Positions 32,688 to 41,680 of a stretch of DNA of 64,000 nucleotides are shown here, piece after piece. The translations under genes and the position numbers were made by a program. Every line of letters begins with the position of its first letter. Positions within the stretch are counted from its first letter, which is position 1. The notes under the pieces are model-generated. The model worked only from the letters and a program-made list of their open reading frames with translations. It was not told where the DNA came from and did no database searches. The stretch comes from Natrinema sp. DC36 (GTDB lineage Archaea; Halobacteriota; Halobacteria; Halobacteriales; Natrialbaceae), in assembly GCF_020405225.1 (NCBI RefSeq), contig NZ_CP084472.1:248001-312000 (forward strand). The letters run 5' to 3'.

Positions 32688-35600
32688 ATGGCTATTGACG
32701 AGGCCGACCAATCGGATGCCGGGGACTTTTCTGAGGGGGAGGCGTCCGACCCTGCGTCGGAGGACGAACGGGCCCACGAGTCGGAGCCGAGATCGAACTC
32801 GGCCATCCGCGTTGGAACGTACACGTGGGAAGAGTTCATGAACGAATACGGGTACGGCGACGAGGCATCAGTCCTGTATCCGGACGATCCCAAGCAAGCT
32901 GACGCGGACGATCAGCTCGGGCTCGACACCGCCGAGGACGTTGGGACGACGGCCCCGAGCGGGGACGACTGGAATCAAGTCGAGTTCGATCCGGAAGCAT
33001 ATCTCGGACACCACCCGGACGACCTCGCGAACCACGTGTTACCGATCGCGGGTGACAATGCGGACACGCTCTGGGAACGCTTCTGTGAGTACGCCGATCC
33101 CGAAACGACGCCGGTCGTCAAGGATACCTGGACCTGGGAACACTTCAAGTGGGAGTATTACTACGAGGACGACGGGAGTCGCCCGCGAGACGGTGACGGG
33201 GAGATCGTCCGCCACGACGAGGAGGACGCTCTCGGCTTCGATCCTGACACGATAAAGGGACACCTCGCGGCCGGCAACGACGCCGCGCTGGAACTGGACG
33301 ATATCGTCGAGGAACGGACCGTCAACATCCAAGAGGATATCGAGGAAGACGAGTTTTTCTCGACGGTTGCGGGCAATACCACCGTCTCCAATCGCTACGA
33401 TCTCGAGAAAGCGGTGCCCTTCGAGAAGAAGACTCACTTCCGCGAGATCGAGCGCTACTGGGTGAACAAACCCTACGCCTACGTCATCATCTTCCACTCG
33501 GAGAAGGAAAACGAGAAGAAGTACTACATGATCGAGCCGTACCAGAACGAGATCGAGAACGAACTCCAGGAGTTCCTCTCGGGCAAACTCAGGACGGCGA
33601 TCAAGTACTCCGAAGACGGTATCAAAGAGAAAGCGACCGAAGACGGCCGACGGATGGTTATCGAGGACGAAACGCGGCGGCTTCTCAAGCGATACGATCT
33701 CTTCGAGGCGACCTCCGGTGACACCTCGGAGGGAATCCTCGAGACGCTCCGGGGGCTCCTCGACGACGAAGACGAGGAGGAAGTCGACAACGGGCCGAGT
33801 CAACTCGGGGGAATCGAGGTCAGACCCGAGCCGGCGATCCTCGCGGACGATCCGGACACGTTAAGCGAGTACCAGGTCGAGAAACTGCTCTACCAGCTCA
33901 AGCGGGACTTCATCGGGTACGAGCGCATCGACGGCATCAAACACGACATCAACGTCGAGGACATCTCCGTCGACGGCTACAACTCGCCGGTCTTCGTCTA
34001 CCACTCCGAGTACGAACAGATCATCTCGAATATTTACCACGGCGAGGACGAACTCGACGACTTCGTCGTCAAACTCGCTCAGCGCTCGGGGAAGGGGATC
34101 AGCAAGCGGCTTCCACAGGTCGACGCGACGCTGCCAGACGGCTCGCGTGCACAGCTCACGCTCGGAAAGGAGGTGTCAGCTCACGGGACGAATTACACCA
34201 TCCGCCAGTTCAAGGACGTCCCCTTCACCCCGATCGATCTCATCAACTGGAACACCTTCTCGCTCGACGAGATGGCGTTCCTCTGGCTCGCCATCGAAAA
34301 CCACAAGAGCCTGATCTTCGCCGGAGGTACTGCATCGGGGAAGACGACCTCGTTGAACGCCGTCTCCCTGTTTATTCCCTCGAGCGCGAAGATCGTCTCT
34401 ATCGAAGATACCCGTGAGGTCGAACTCCCCCAGCGCAACTGGATCGCCAGCGTCACCCGCCCCTCGTTCGCCGACGACGAGCAGGGTGATGTCGACGAGT
34501 TCGACCTGCTCGAGGCCGCGCTGCGCCAGCGGCCCGACTACATCGTCATGGGCGAGATCCGTGGCGAGGAGGGTCGGACGCTGTTCCAGGTGATGTCGAC
34601 CGGTCACACCACCTACACCACCTTCCACGCCGACTCCGTCGATGAGGTTCTCAAGCGGTTCACGACGGACCCGATCAACGTCTCGAAGACGATGTTCACG
34701 GCGCTGGATCTGGTCTCGATCCAGACGCAGACCAGAGTTCAGGGCCGGAAGGTCCGCCGGAACAAGTCCCTGACCGAGATCAACCACTACGAGGCCGAAC
34801 ACGACGAGATCAACGTCCAGGACGTCTACCAGTGGCAGGCCGAAACCGACGAGTACCTCAAGATGGGGGACTCGAACACGTTAGAGGAGATCCAGTTCGA
34901 CCGCGGCTGGAGCAACGAGAAACTCCAAGAGGAGCTGTTCAAGCGGGAAGTCATCCTCGCCTATCTCATCAAGAAGGGGCTGAACACGTACGCGGAGGTT
35001 GCCGCGACGGTACAGGCGTTCATCAACGACCCGGAGACGATCCTCACCCTCATCGCGAACGGGCAACTCGAGGACAGTCTGGAGGACCTCCGCGAGATGG
35101 AGAGCGTCCTGATCGACGTCGATCCCGAAAAGGAGGAACTCGTCCCGCGCCCGGATGCGAGCAGCGAGACGTACAATCTCTCGATGGACCTCCTCGAGCG
35201 GGCCGAAGAATCCCTGTTCGAGGAGTACCGGGGGAAGGTCCCGAGCGGCCTCGCGAGCGCCCTCGGCGACGTCGAGGCGGAGAGTACGATCGATGTCGGC
35301 CGCGCCGACAGCGAGGAGTTCGACTTCGCCGGTGAGGTCGACGAAACGGTCGACGAGGACGAGTGGGAACTCGGTGCCGGCTCGTCGACGTTCGCCGACG
35401 AGGACGATGACGGCGGTGACGAACCGGCGTGGCTCAGCGAAGAGACGGGGTTCGCCATCGGCGGTGATAGTGACAGCGACGAAGCTACTGCAAGTGCGAC
35501 CGACGCCGCTTCCACAACCGATGTGAGTACGTCGGACGGTGCGTCCGACGCCGGCGGTCGTTCGACCGCGATCGAGCCGGCACCCACTGTCGATGAAACG

Positions 35601-36686
35601 TCGGACACCGACTCCTCGAGCGGCGGTTCACAGCCCACGACTGCGCCGGGTACCGAATTGACAGCGGGAACGGGGACAGCCGATTCCGAAGCTGTAGCCG
35701 GTGGGGAGGCGAAGACAACAGCGGATCGGTCGACTGACTCGAGTCCACCCACGGGAGCAGACGGTGAGGGAGCGGACTCGACCCAACCCGAGTCGACCGT
35801 ACTCCCGACCGACGACGCCGAGGACGGCGATCTGGGCGGACTGTTCGACGATATGGGCGAGACGATCGACGAACTCGATAATCCCGACGCCGGCCGAAGG
35901 GAGCGCAGCGAGGAGTCGACGACCGCCCAACCGGATACCTCCGGCTTCGACTCGATGTTCCCGGAGGACGACCTCGCTTCGATCTTCGATCCGGATTCGT
36001 CCGACGACGAGCCGGATACCACCTCGGCGGCCCCAACGGATACTGATACCGGCCGATCGTCGGCCTCGAGCGACGCGGACGGACCGGAGACCCCGACGAT
36101 CGACGTCGACAGCGAGTCAGCCTCCGATAGGGACGAGTCGAACACCGAACCGCCGACGATTGATATCGATGACGACACCTCGAATCCGCGGGACGACGGG
36201 GCTGACGACGCGAACGACGGCACGGAGGCGGCAACCGGCGAGCCGGCAGCGATCGACGACGCTACCGATACCGGTGCCGACACCGATTCCGATGGTGCTG
36301 CTGACACCGATTCCGATGGCACTGTCGCTACCGATGCTGACGATGGCACCGACGTCGAATCTGATACCTCCTCCGAGACGGATACCGACGCCGCAATCGG
36401 TGGCGACGAGGGTGACTCGATATTCGGCGGCGGATCTGGCTCCATCTTCGGCGACGACGAGGACGGAGCTGACGATGACGACGGCTCGCTGTTCGATGAG
36501 AGCGAGGCGGGTGACGACGGGTCGATCTTCAGAGACGACGAGACAGATTCCGGTGACGAACCGACGGACGGCAACACTGGGATTTTCGACGACGAAACTA
36601 ACGCGGACGGCACTGAAGACGGAACCGACGAAGACGGAACCGACGCGGACGGCACTGAAGACGGAACGGACGAGGACGACGCATGA
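32688..36686 (+). CDS. Type IV pilus assembly ATPase (PilB3-like) with long acidic tail
   Basis: A 1332-residue GspE/PilB/ArlI family ATPase, about twice the usual archaeal length. Two related N-terminal motifs (YTWEEFMNEYGYGDEASVLY and WTWEHFKWEYYYEDDGS) precede the N-terminal domain. The ATPase core (residues about 400-730) has Walker A IFAGGTASGKTTSLNAVSLF near 546, an Asp box EDTREVELPQRNW and Walker B DYIVMGEIRGEEGRTLFQVM near 620, with a His box TGHTTYTTFHADS. From about residue 858 the chain is a disordered Asp/Ser/Thr/Glu tail with repeated [SG]-[ILM]-F motifs. It powers pilus assembly with the next gene. Confidence 0.9.
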   Translation: MAIDEADQSDAGDFSEGEASDPASEDERAHESEPRSNSAIRVGTYTWEEFMNEYGYGDEASVLYPDDPKQADADDQLGLDTAEDVGTTAPSGDDWNQVEFDPEAYLGHHPDDLANHVLPIAGDNADTLWERFCEYADPETTPVVKDTWTWEHFKWEYYYEDDGSRPRDGDGEIVRHDEEDALGFDPDTIKGHLAAGNDAALELDDIVEERTVNIQEDIEEDEFFSTVAGNTTVSNRYDLEKAVPFEKKTHFREIERYWVNKPYAYVIIFHSEKENEKKYYMIEPYQNEIENELQEFLSGKLRTAIKYSEDGIKEKATEDGRRMVIEDETRRLLKRYDLFEATSGDTSEGILETLRGLLDDEDEEEVDNGPSQLGGIEVRPEPAILADDPDTLSEYQVEKLLYQLKRDFIGYERIDGIKHDINVEDISVDGYNSPVFVYHSEYEQIISNIYHGEDELDDFVVKLAQRSGKGISKRLPQVDATLPDGSRAQLTLGKEVSAHGTNYTIRQFKDVPFTPIDLINWNTFSLDEMAFLWLAIENHKSLIFAGGTASGKTTSLNAVSLFIPSSAKIVSIEDTREVELPQRNWIASVTRPSFADDEQGDVDEFDLLEAALRQRPDYIVMGEIRGEEGRTLFQVMSTGHTTYTTFHADSVDEVLKRFTTDPINVSKTMFTALDLVSIQTQTRVQGRKVRRNKSLTEINHYEAEHDEINVQDVYQWQAETDEYLKMGDSNTLEEIQFDRGWSNEKLQEELFKREVILAYLIKKGLNTYAEVAATVQAFINDPETILTLIANGQLEDSLEDLREMESVLIDVDPEKEELVPRPDASSETYNLSMDLLERAEESLFEEYRGKVPSGLASALGDVEAESTIDVGRADSEEFDFAGEVDETVDEDEWELGAGSSTFADEDDDGGDEPAWLSEETGFAIGGDSDSDEATASATDAASTTDVSTSDGASDAGGRSTAIEPAPTVDETSDTDSSSGGSQPTTAPGTELTAGTGTADSEAVAGGEAKTTADRSTDSSPPTGADGEGADSTQPESTVLPTDDAEDGDLGGLFDDMGETIDELDNPDAGRRERSEESTTAQPDTSGFDSMFPEDDLASIFDPDSSDDEPDTTSAAPTDTDTGRSSASSDADGPETPTIDVDSESASDRDESNTEPPTIDIDDDTSNPRDDGADDANDGTEAATGEPAAIDDATDTGADTDSDGAADTDSDGTVATDADDGTDVESDTSSETDTDAAIGGDEGDSIFGGGSGSIFGDDEDGADDDDGSLFDESEAGDDGSIFRDDETDSGDEPTDGNTGIFDDETNADGTEDGTDEDGTDADGTEDGTDEDDA

Positions 36687-38752
36687 GTCTGCAAACTGAC
36701 GACAGTGGCGGCTCGGGGATGTCGGCCAGCTCCGACGCGCTGGGTGACCGGTTCTACCCGATGTACGATCGCCTGTTCGGCGAAGACAGCGAGTTCGTCG
36801 CCGACATCGAGACGAAACTCGCGCAGGCCCGGATGAGCGATACGGTCGAGCTCTACCTCTCACGAGCGATCGGAATCGGGTTCATCAGCGGCCTGAGTCT
36901 CTGGCTGGTCGGCCTGATGCTCGGCTACGGCATCTTCGCGATCGGTCTCCTCTCGAACGAGGCGCTTATCGGTATCCCAGTCGGTCACGGACTCCTCCTC
37001 AGTATCATCGAACTGCTTCGGGTACCCGCCGTCGTCTTCTTTACCGGGCTGATATTCGGCTCGATCGGCTTCGCGGTCGGGTTCGGATCGATGGTCGCGA
37101 TTCCCTACTCTCGCGCCTCGGCCCGCAAGCGCGAGATCAACATGCTGATGACCGACTCGGTCTCGTTTATGTACGCCCTGTCGGTCGGCGGCCTGAACCA
37201 ACTCGAGATCATCGAGGCGATGGCCCAGGCCGACGACACCTACGGCGAGGTCGCGCGGGAGTTCCAGAGCATCGTCAAGGAGACCGAGTACTTCGATATC
37301 GACTACCGGACGGCGATCCGGAAACAGGCACTCCAGACCCCGAGCGACGATCTCTCGCAGTTTCTGACCGACATGCTCTCGATCGTCAACAGCGGCGGCG
37401 ACATAGAGAGCTTCCTCGAGGACAAGAAGGAAAAGCACATGCGCACCGCGAAGCAGGAACAGGAGCTCACCCTCGAGACGCTCGAGCTCTTCGGCGAGAT
37501 GTACATGACGCTGTCGCTGTTCCCGCTCCTGTTGATCATCATCATGGTCGTCATGAAGATGATACCGAACGCGAACGTGACGGACCAAATGCTCTATATG
37601 GTCGTCTACGGGCTGATTCCGATGATCGGCGTCGGCTTTCTCGTTCTCGTATCGACAGTCAAGCACGACGAGCCCGGCGATGGCTACCTTTCGATGGGAA
37701 ACACCAGCCAACGGACCGAAACCGGGCAGAAAGGCGGACTACTGAGCCTCGGACTCATCGAGCAGTTTACCGGCGAGCACAGCGTCTTCGACCGGGTCAA
37801 GAACCGCGAGGGGACCTATGAAACGCTCGAGGTGCTGCGGAAGCCCCACCTCTTCTTCCGAGATAATCCTCTAGTTACGCTCGCGTTGACCGTGCCACTG
37901 GTGTTGGTCATCGTCGTGACAGCCATGGTAACCGGGTCGGCTCCCACCTCCTGGCAGGGGATACTCGACAGGCCGATCTGGGGAACGTTCATCTACGTCT
38001 ATTTGCCCCTCTACATCACGGCGATCCCGCTGTCGATCTTCCGGGAGTGGAACGTTCGACACCGCAACTCCGTCGTCAACAAGCTCTCGGAGGACCTGCG
38101 TAAGCTCTCGAGTTCGAACGATACCGGGTTGACCCTGCTCGAGTCGCTCAAGTCCGTCTCCGATACCACGAACGGGAAACTCGCTCGCGAGTTCGAGATG
38201 ATGCATACGAAGGTCAACTACGGAACGAGCCTGAAGGAGGCGCTCATCGAGTTCAACAACAAGTACCACATTCCGCGACTCGCCCGGACGACTCGACTGA
38301 TCACCGAGGCCCAGGAAGCGTCGAACCAGATCTCGGACGTGCTCCGGACGGCCGCGACTGCGAGCGAGAACCACGACGACATCGAACGGGAACGGAAATC
38401 GCGGACTCGCATGCAGATCGTGATCATCATCATGACGTTCATGACGGTGCTGGCGGTGATCGCGATTCTCAAGACGCAGTTCATCGACACGATGGCGGGA
38501 CTCAACGCCGGCGGTGGCGGTGCCGAAGCCAGCTCTAGCGCTGGCGGGGGGAGCGGAATGGAAGGGGCCAACCTCAGCGAGAATATCGACGTCGACATGC
38601 TGTCGGTGTTGTTCTTCCACGCGGTAACGCTGCAGGCGATCATCTCCGGATTCATCTGCGGATACATCCGAGACGCAGACCTGTTGAGCGGATTGAAGTA
38701 CGCGATCGGCCTGTCGTCGATCGCACTCATCGGCTGGATGTTGGTGGCCTAA
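36683..38752 (+). CDS. Type IV pilus membrane platform protein (PilC3/TadC-like)
   Basis: A 689-residue GspF/TadC membrane protein with two T2SSF domains. The first domain has SVSFMYALSVGGLNQLEIIE near residue 160, the second LRKLSSSNDTGLTLLESLKS near 470. Hydrophobic groups include FISGLSLWLVGLMLGYGIF, TLSLFPLLLIIIMVVMK and a C-terminal set ending ALIGWMLVA. A Gly/Ser-rich loop (GGGGAEASSSAGGGSG) separates late helices. The start overlaps the end of the ATPase by 4 bp. It is the inner membrane platform for the pilus. Confidence 0.9.
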   Translation: MSLQTDDSGGSGMSASSDALGDRFYPMYDRLFGEDSEFVADIETKLAQARMSDTVELYLSRAIGIGFISGLSLWLVGLMLGYGIFAIGLLSNEALIGIPVGHGLLLSIIELLRVPAVVFFTGLIFGSIGFAVGFGSMVAIPYSRASARKREINMLMTDSVSFMYALSVGGLNQLEIIEAMAQADDTYGEVAREFQSIVKETEYFDIDYRTAIRKQALQTPSDDLSQFLTDMLSIVNSGGDIESFLEDKKEKHMRTAKQEQELTLETLELFGEMYMTLSLFPLLLIIIMVVMKMIPNANVTDQMLYMVVYGLIPMIGVGFLVLVSTVKHDEPGDGYLSMGNTSQRTETGQKGGLLSLGLIEQFTGEHSVFDRVKNREGTYETLEVLRKPHLFFRDNPLVTLALTVPLVLVIVVTAMVTGSAPTSWQGILDRPIWGTFIYVYLPLYITAIPLSIFREWNVRHRNSVVNKLSEDLRKLSSSNDTGLTLLESLKSVSDTTNGKLAREFEMMHTKVNYGTSLKEALIEFNNKYHIPRLARTTRLITEAQEASNQISDVLRTAATASENHDDIERERKSRTRMQIVIIIMTFMTVLAVIAILKTQFIDTMAGLNAGGGGAEASSSAGGGSGMEGANLSENIDVDMLSVLFFHAVTLQAIISGFICGYIRDADLLSGLKYAIGLSSIALIGWMLVA

Positions 38753-38753
38753 G

Positions 38754-39293
38754 ATGATCGGGAAACGAACGAACAAACGCGGTCACCGGCTGCAAACGGG
38801 GCGACCAGGAACGATTTCGGTCTCGTTCGATGAGCGAGGCCAGACCACGCAAGACTTCGCCGTCGGGATCGGCGTCTTCCTGCTAGCGATCGCCTTCGTC
38901 TTCTCGTTTCTGCCGTCGGTCATCACGCCCTTCGACTCGTCGGTCGGTGGGGCCGAAACGGCACAGGCCGATCGGATCGCGGATCTGGTCGTTCACAACG
39001 TTTCGACCGAGACGGCAAACGAGATCAACGGGACGAAATTCAATACCACGTACGCGAACGGAAACCTGACCGAGACGCTTGGTCTTCGATCGAGTAACGG
39101 AAACCGAATCGATCGGGTAAACGTACGCATCGAGAAGCTCAAGAGCAAAACTTCGATCGGGGACCCGGGTGAGTGGACCGCTGGAGACACCTACGAGAAT
39201 CAATCAGCAGCCAGTTCGGCGCGGATCGTTACGATCGATGGCGATCCCTCGGACTGTAATCCCGCATGTAGACTCGTGGTGAGGGTCTGGTGA
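38754..39293 (+). CDS. Minor pilin-like protein 1 (DUF7287-type)
   Basis: A 179-residue protein. A class III signal peptide lies at DERGQTTQDFAVGIGVFLLA, with cleavage expected after RG and before QTTQ, followed by a hydrophobic helix. The outer region has N-glycosylation sequons (NGTKF, NTTY). It follows pilC by 1 bp. The family is probably the haloarchaeal DUF7287 set, from memory. The likely role is a minor pilin of the PilB3/C3 system. Confidence 0.7.
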   Translation: MIGKRTNKRGHRLQTGRPGTISVSFDERGQTTQDFAVGIGVFLLAIAFVFSFLPSVITPFDSSVGGAETAQADRIADLVVHNVSTETANEINGTKFNTTYANGNLTETLGLRSSNGNRIDRVNVRIEKLKSKTSIGDPGEWTAGDTYENQSAASSARIVTIDGDPSDCNPACRLVVRVW

Positions 39294-39297
39294 AACG

Positions 39298-39939
39298 ATG
39301 CCCGGAATAGATATCATCGATTCAGAAACCGACCGCGGACAGGCCTACACCCTCGAGGGCTTCATCGGTGCGATGGTCGTTCTGATGGCCGTCCTGTTCG
39401 CACTGCAGTCGGTCGTGATCATGCCGACGACGGGCGGCTTAGCCGACCGGTCGGTCCAGGCGCAGATTCAACAGGAGGTACAAGACGCCCTGGTCGTCTC
39501 GAACCAGGACGGGAATCTCTCGGAAACGATTCGGCGGTGGAACGAAAGCGACGGTGGGTTCGAAGGTGCGAACCAACCGGAAGCACCCGGCGAGGACGAA
39601 GAGAACCAGACCTACTCCGTGGACCGATTCGCGAACGAATCCGAACTCGGACAGATCCTGAAGGAACGCTTCGCTGAAAAGGGGTGGAGCTATAACGTGG
39701 AACTCCATCCGGAGAGCGGCGGCGAGCGAACGCTCGTGTATCAGGGGAGTCCACCGGCGAGCGCTCAGACGGCGAGTTATACGGTTACGCTGTACGACAA
39801 TCAATCGGTAACGTCCGAGAGCGGCAACGACGACACTCTCGAAGAGGCCGAGAGCGATGGATATGCGGTTATTCCGCGCGAACACAAGGATGACACACCG
39901 CTGTACAACGTCGTCGAAATTCGGGTGATACTATGGTGA
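39298..39939 (+). CDS. Minor pilin-like protein 2 (DUF7288-type)
   Basis: A 213-residue protein. ETDRGQAYTLEGFIGAMVVL is a class III signal peptide: RG, then QAYTLEGF and a hydrophobic helix to LFALQSVVI. The large outer domain holds several sequons and VSNQDGNLSETIRRWNE and LGQILKERFAEKGWSYNVEL. The C-terminal hydrophobic VVEIRVILW overlaps the next gene. It is the second of five consecutive pilin-like genes. Confidence 0.7.
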   Translation: MPGIDIIDSETDRGQAYTLEGFIGAMVVLMAVLFALQSVVIMPTTGGLADRSVQAQIQQEVQDALVVSNQDGNLSETIRRWNESDGGFEGANQPEAPGEDEENQTYSVDRFANESELGQILKERFAEKGWSYNVELHPESGGERTLVYQGSPPASAQTASYTVTLYDNQSVTSESGNDDTLEEAESDGYAVIPREHKDDTPLYNVVEIRVILW

Positions 39940-40394
39940 GCGAACGTCGCGAGCGCGCACAGGTAATCCTCATCGGTGCCATCGCCCTCGCGTTCATCAT
40001 TCTGGGTATCGTCGTCGTCTTCAACGGCGTTCTCTACACGGAGACCTTGTCCTCGGGCGGGACGAGCCAGAGCGCGAGTGACGCTGACGTCATCGAACTC
40101 GAGGTTGAGCAGAGCGTTAGCTGTTTGATCGCACATGTCGAAGAGGAATCGGGCCCCCTCAATTCGACGTTACGGAACAACGTCGAGGAAAACATTTCAA
40201 AATTCAGCAAATCATATCGGAATACGACCATTCATTCGACACCGACGGCCGTAAATGTCGGTACTGACGACGCGCTTGTCGTCTCACCTATCGTACAGAA
40301 CGTTACCGTGATTATTACGTACGATTCAAATACCCACAGCTATAGACAGAAGAAGACCATTGAACCGGGGGATTGCCCCACTGGAGGACCATGA
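39933..40394 (+). CDS. Minor pilin-like protein 3 (DUF7261-type)
   Basis: A 153-residue protein. SERRERAQVILIGAIALAFI carries a class III signal: RA, then QVILIGAIALAFIILGIVVV. The outer part has EQSVSCLIAHVEEESG with one Cys and a further Cys near the end (EPGDCPTGGP), so a disulfide is possible. Sequons are present (NSTL, NTTI). It overlaps both neighbours. Confidence 0.7.
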   Translation: MVSERRERAQVILIGAIALAFIILGIVVVFNGVLYTETLSSGGTSQSASDADVIELEVEQSVSCLIAHVEEESGPLNSTLRNNVEENISKFSKSYRNTTIHSTPTAVNVGTDDALVVSPIVQNVTVIITYDSNTHSYRQKKTIEPGDCPTGGP

Positions 40395-40864
40395 TTGAAC
40401 GGCAGACTGGGCGAGATCGGGCAGTCTCTATTTCGCTTACTCACGTCCTGACGATCGGCATCACGACGATCCTCATCGCCATGTTGCTGACCAGCGCCGG
40501 GACCATGCTGGAAACCGAGAAGGACCGCAGCGCAGACTCTTCGCTCGAGACGATCGGCGAGCGACTGGCCGACGAGATCGGTAACGTTGACCAGATCGGA
40601 AGTCAAACAGACGATGTGACTGTCAGGACCGATCATCCACGAACGGTCGCAAACTCGCGGTACACCGTCGAGTTACTTGAGGACTGTAACGCACCCTTGC
40701 TCGAGGGGACCGACTGCGTGAAGCTGACGGCACAGGACGTCGATGCGACCGTCCACGTACCGATCAAAACCGCTGCGACTATCGACGAGAGTTCGACGGC
40801 CGGTGGAACGATTGCAATCGTCTACGAAAACGGCGAGATACACATCGAGGACGGGAACCAATGA
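40391..40864 (+). CDS. Minor pilin-like protein 4 (DUF7266-type)
   Basis: A 157-residue protein starting MIERQTGRDRAVSISLTHVL; the frame beginning at 40373 is longer but the ATGA overlap with the previous gene favours 40391. The signal is DRA|VSISLTHVLTIGITT followed by LIAMLLTSAGTML. The outer region has two Cys (EDCNAPLLEGTDC) spaced for a disulfide. The stop overlaps the next ATG. It is the fourth gene of the pilin series. Confidence 0.7.
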   Translation: MIERQTGRDRAVSISLTHVLTIGITTILIAMLLTSAGTMLETEKDRSADSSLETIGERLADEIGNVDQIGSQTDDVTVRTDHPRTVANSRYTVELLEDCNAPLLEGTDCVKLTAQDVDATVHVPIKTAATIDESSTAGGTIAIVYENGEIHIEDGNQ

Positions 40865-41667
40865 GACGGACACATCCCAGAATGCTGACTCGGCGGCGGG
40901 GTCACGACCGGGCGGTATCCGATGTACTCGCGTTCATCCTCGTCTTCGCGATCATCCTGAGTTCCGTCGCGCTGCTGTCGGCGACCGGTTTTCAGGCGAT
41001 GGAGGACTATCAGGAGGGCGAACAACTGCAAAATGCCGAACGGGCGATGGACGCGCTCGCGGTGAACTTTAACGATGTCGTCCGGTACGACGGGATCGAA
41101 CAGCGCTACGGTGAACTCTCACTTCGGGAAGGAACGGTCTCGACCGGTGATTCCGGGACGAAGCTAAACATCTCGATCAGTGGCAGGGATCCAATTGGGA
41201 CCGACAGTGGTGAGTTCGTCGGCTACGGAGACGGAACGACCGCTGATCTCGGCGAATTTGCGTATACAACGGACGGAAATCGTATCGCGTACGAAGGCAG
41301 CGGTCTCGTTCGAGGCGACGAATCGGAATCGTGGAGCACCGTCCTCAAACGTCCACAGCTTCGGTGTGGCGACGACGTCGCACTTCTCTCGCTCGTAACG
41401 ATTTCGGCGGACGATCGATCGATACAGAGCAGCGGCGGACTCGGACTCACGATGTCCGTCGAAGACCGGAGTAGCAGAGTCTACCCCGGTGAGGACAACG
41501 TTTCCATAACGGTAGTCGACTCCGCGTACGAGGACGCCTGGAATTCGATGCTCGAGAGCGAAGGATGGGAGCGGTCAGGAGGGGACACCGGCACCTGTGA
41601 CTTCGGGGGCCCCAGTAGTTCCGGACGAGTCGTCGTCACCATCGTCGACGTCGATCTCACGTACTGA
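40861..41667 (+). CDS. Minor pilin-like protein 5 (DUF7289-type)
   Basis: A 268-residue protein, the largest of the series. GHDRAVSDVLAFILVFAIIL is the class III signal with a RAVS motif, like the Pilin_N (DUF1628) group. The beta-rich outer domain includes GYGDGTTADLGEFAYTTDGN, LKRPQLRCGDDVALLSLVTI and TGTCDFGGPSSSGRVVVTIV. Two Cys could form a disulfide. The C-terminal VVVTIVDVDLTY is a strand. It ends the operon. Confidence 0.72.
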   Translation: MRRTHPRMLTRRRGHDRAVSDVLAFILVFAIILSSVALLSATGFQAMEDYQEGEQLQNAERAMDALAVNFNDVVRYDGIEQRYGELSLREGTVSTGDSGTKLNISISGRDPIGTDSGEFVGYGDGTTADLGEFAYTTDGNRIAYEGSGLVRGDESESWSTVLKRPQLRCGDDVALLSLVTISADDRSIQSSGGLGLTMSVEDRSSRVYPGEDNVSITVVDSAYEDAWNSMLESEGWERSGGDTGTCDFGGPSSSGRVVVTIVDVDLTY

Positions 41668-41680
41668 TTGCTGACTCTCG

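Noticed and set aside
34961-36694. 577-codon minus-strand frame across the PilB tail
   Set aside because: It is a Ser/Val/Pro-rich reverse reading of the acidic tail; the plus strand is the real operon.
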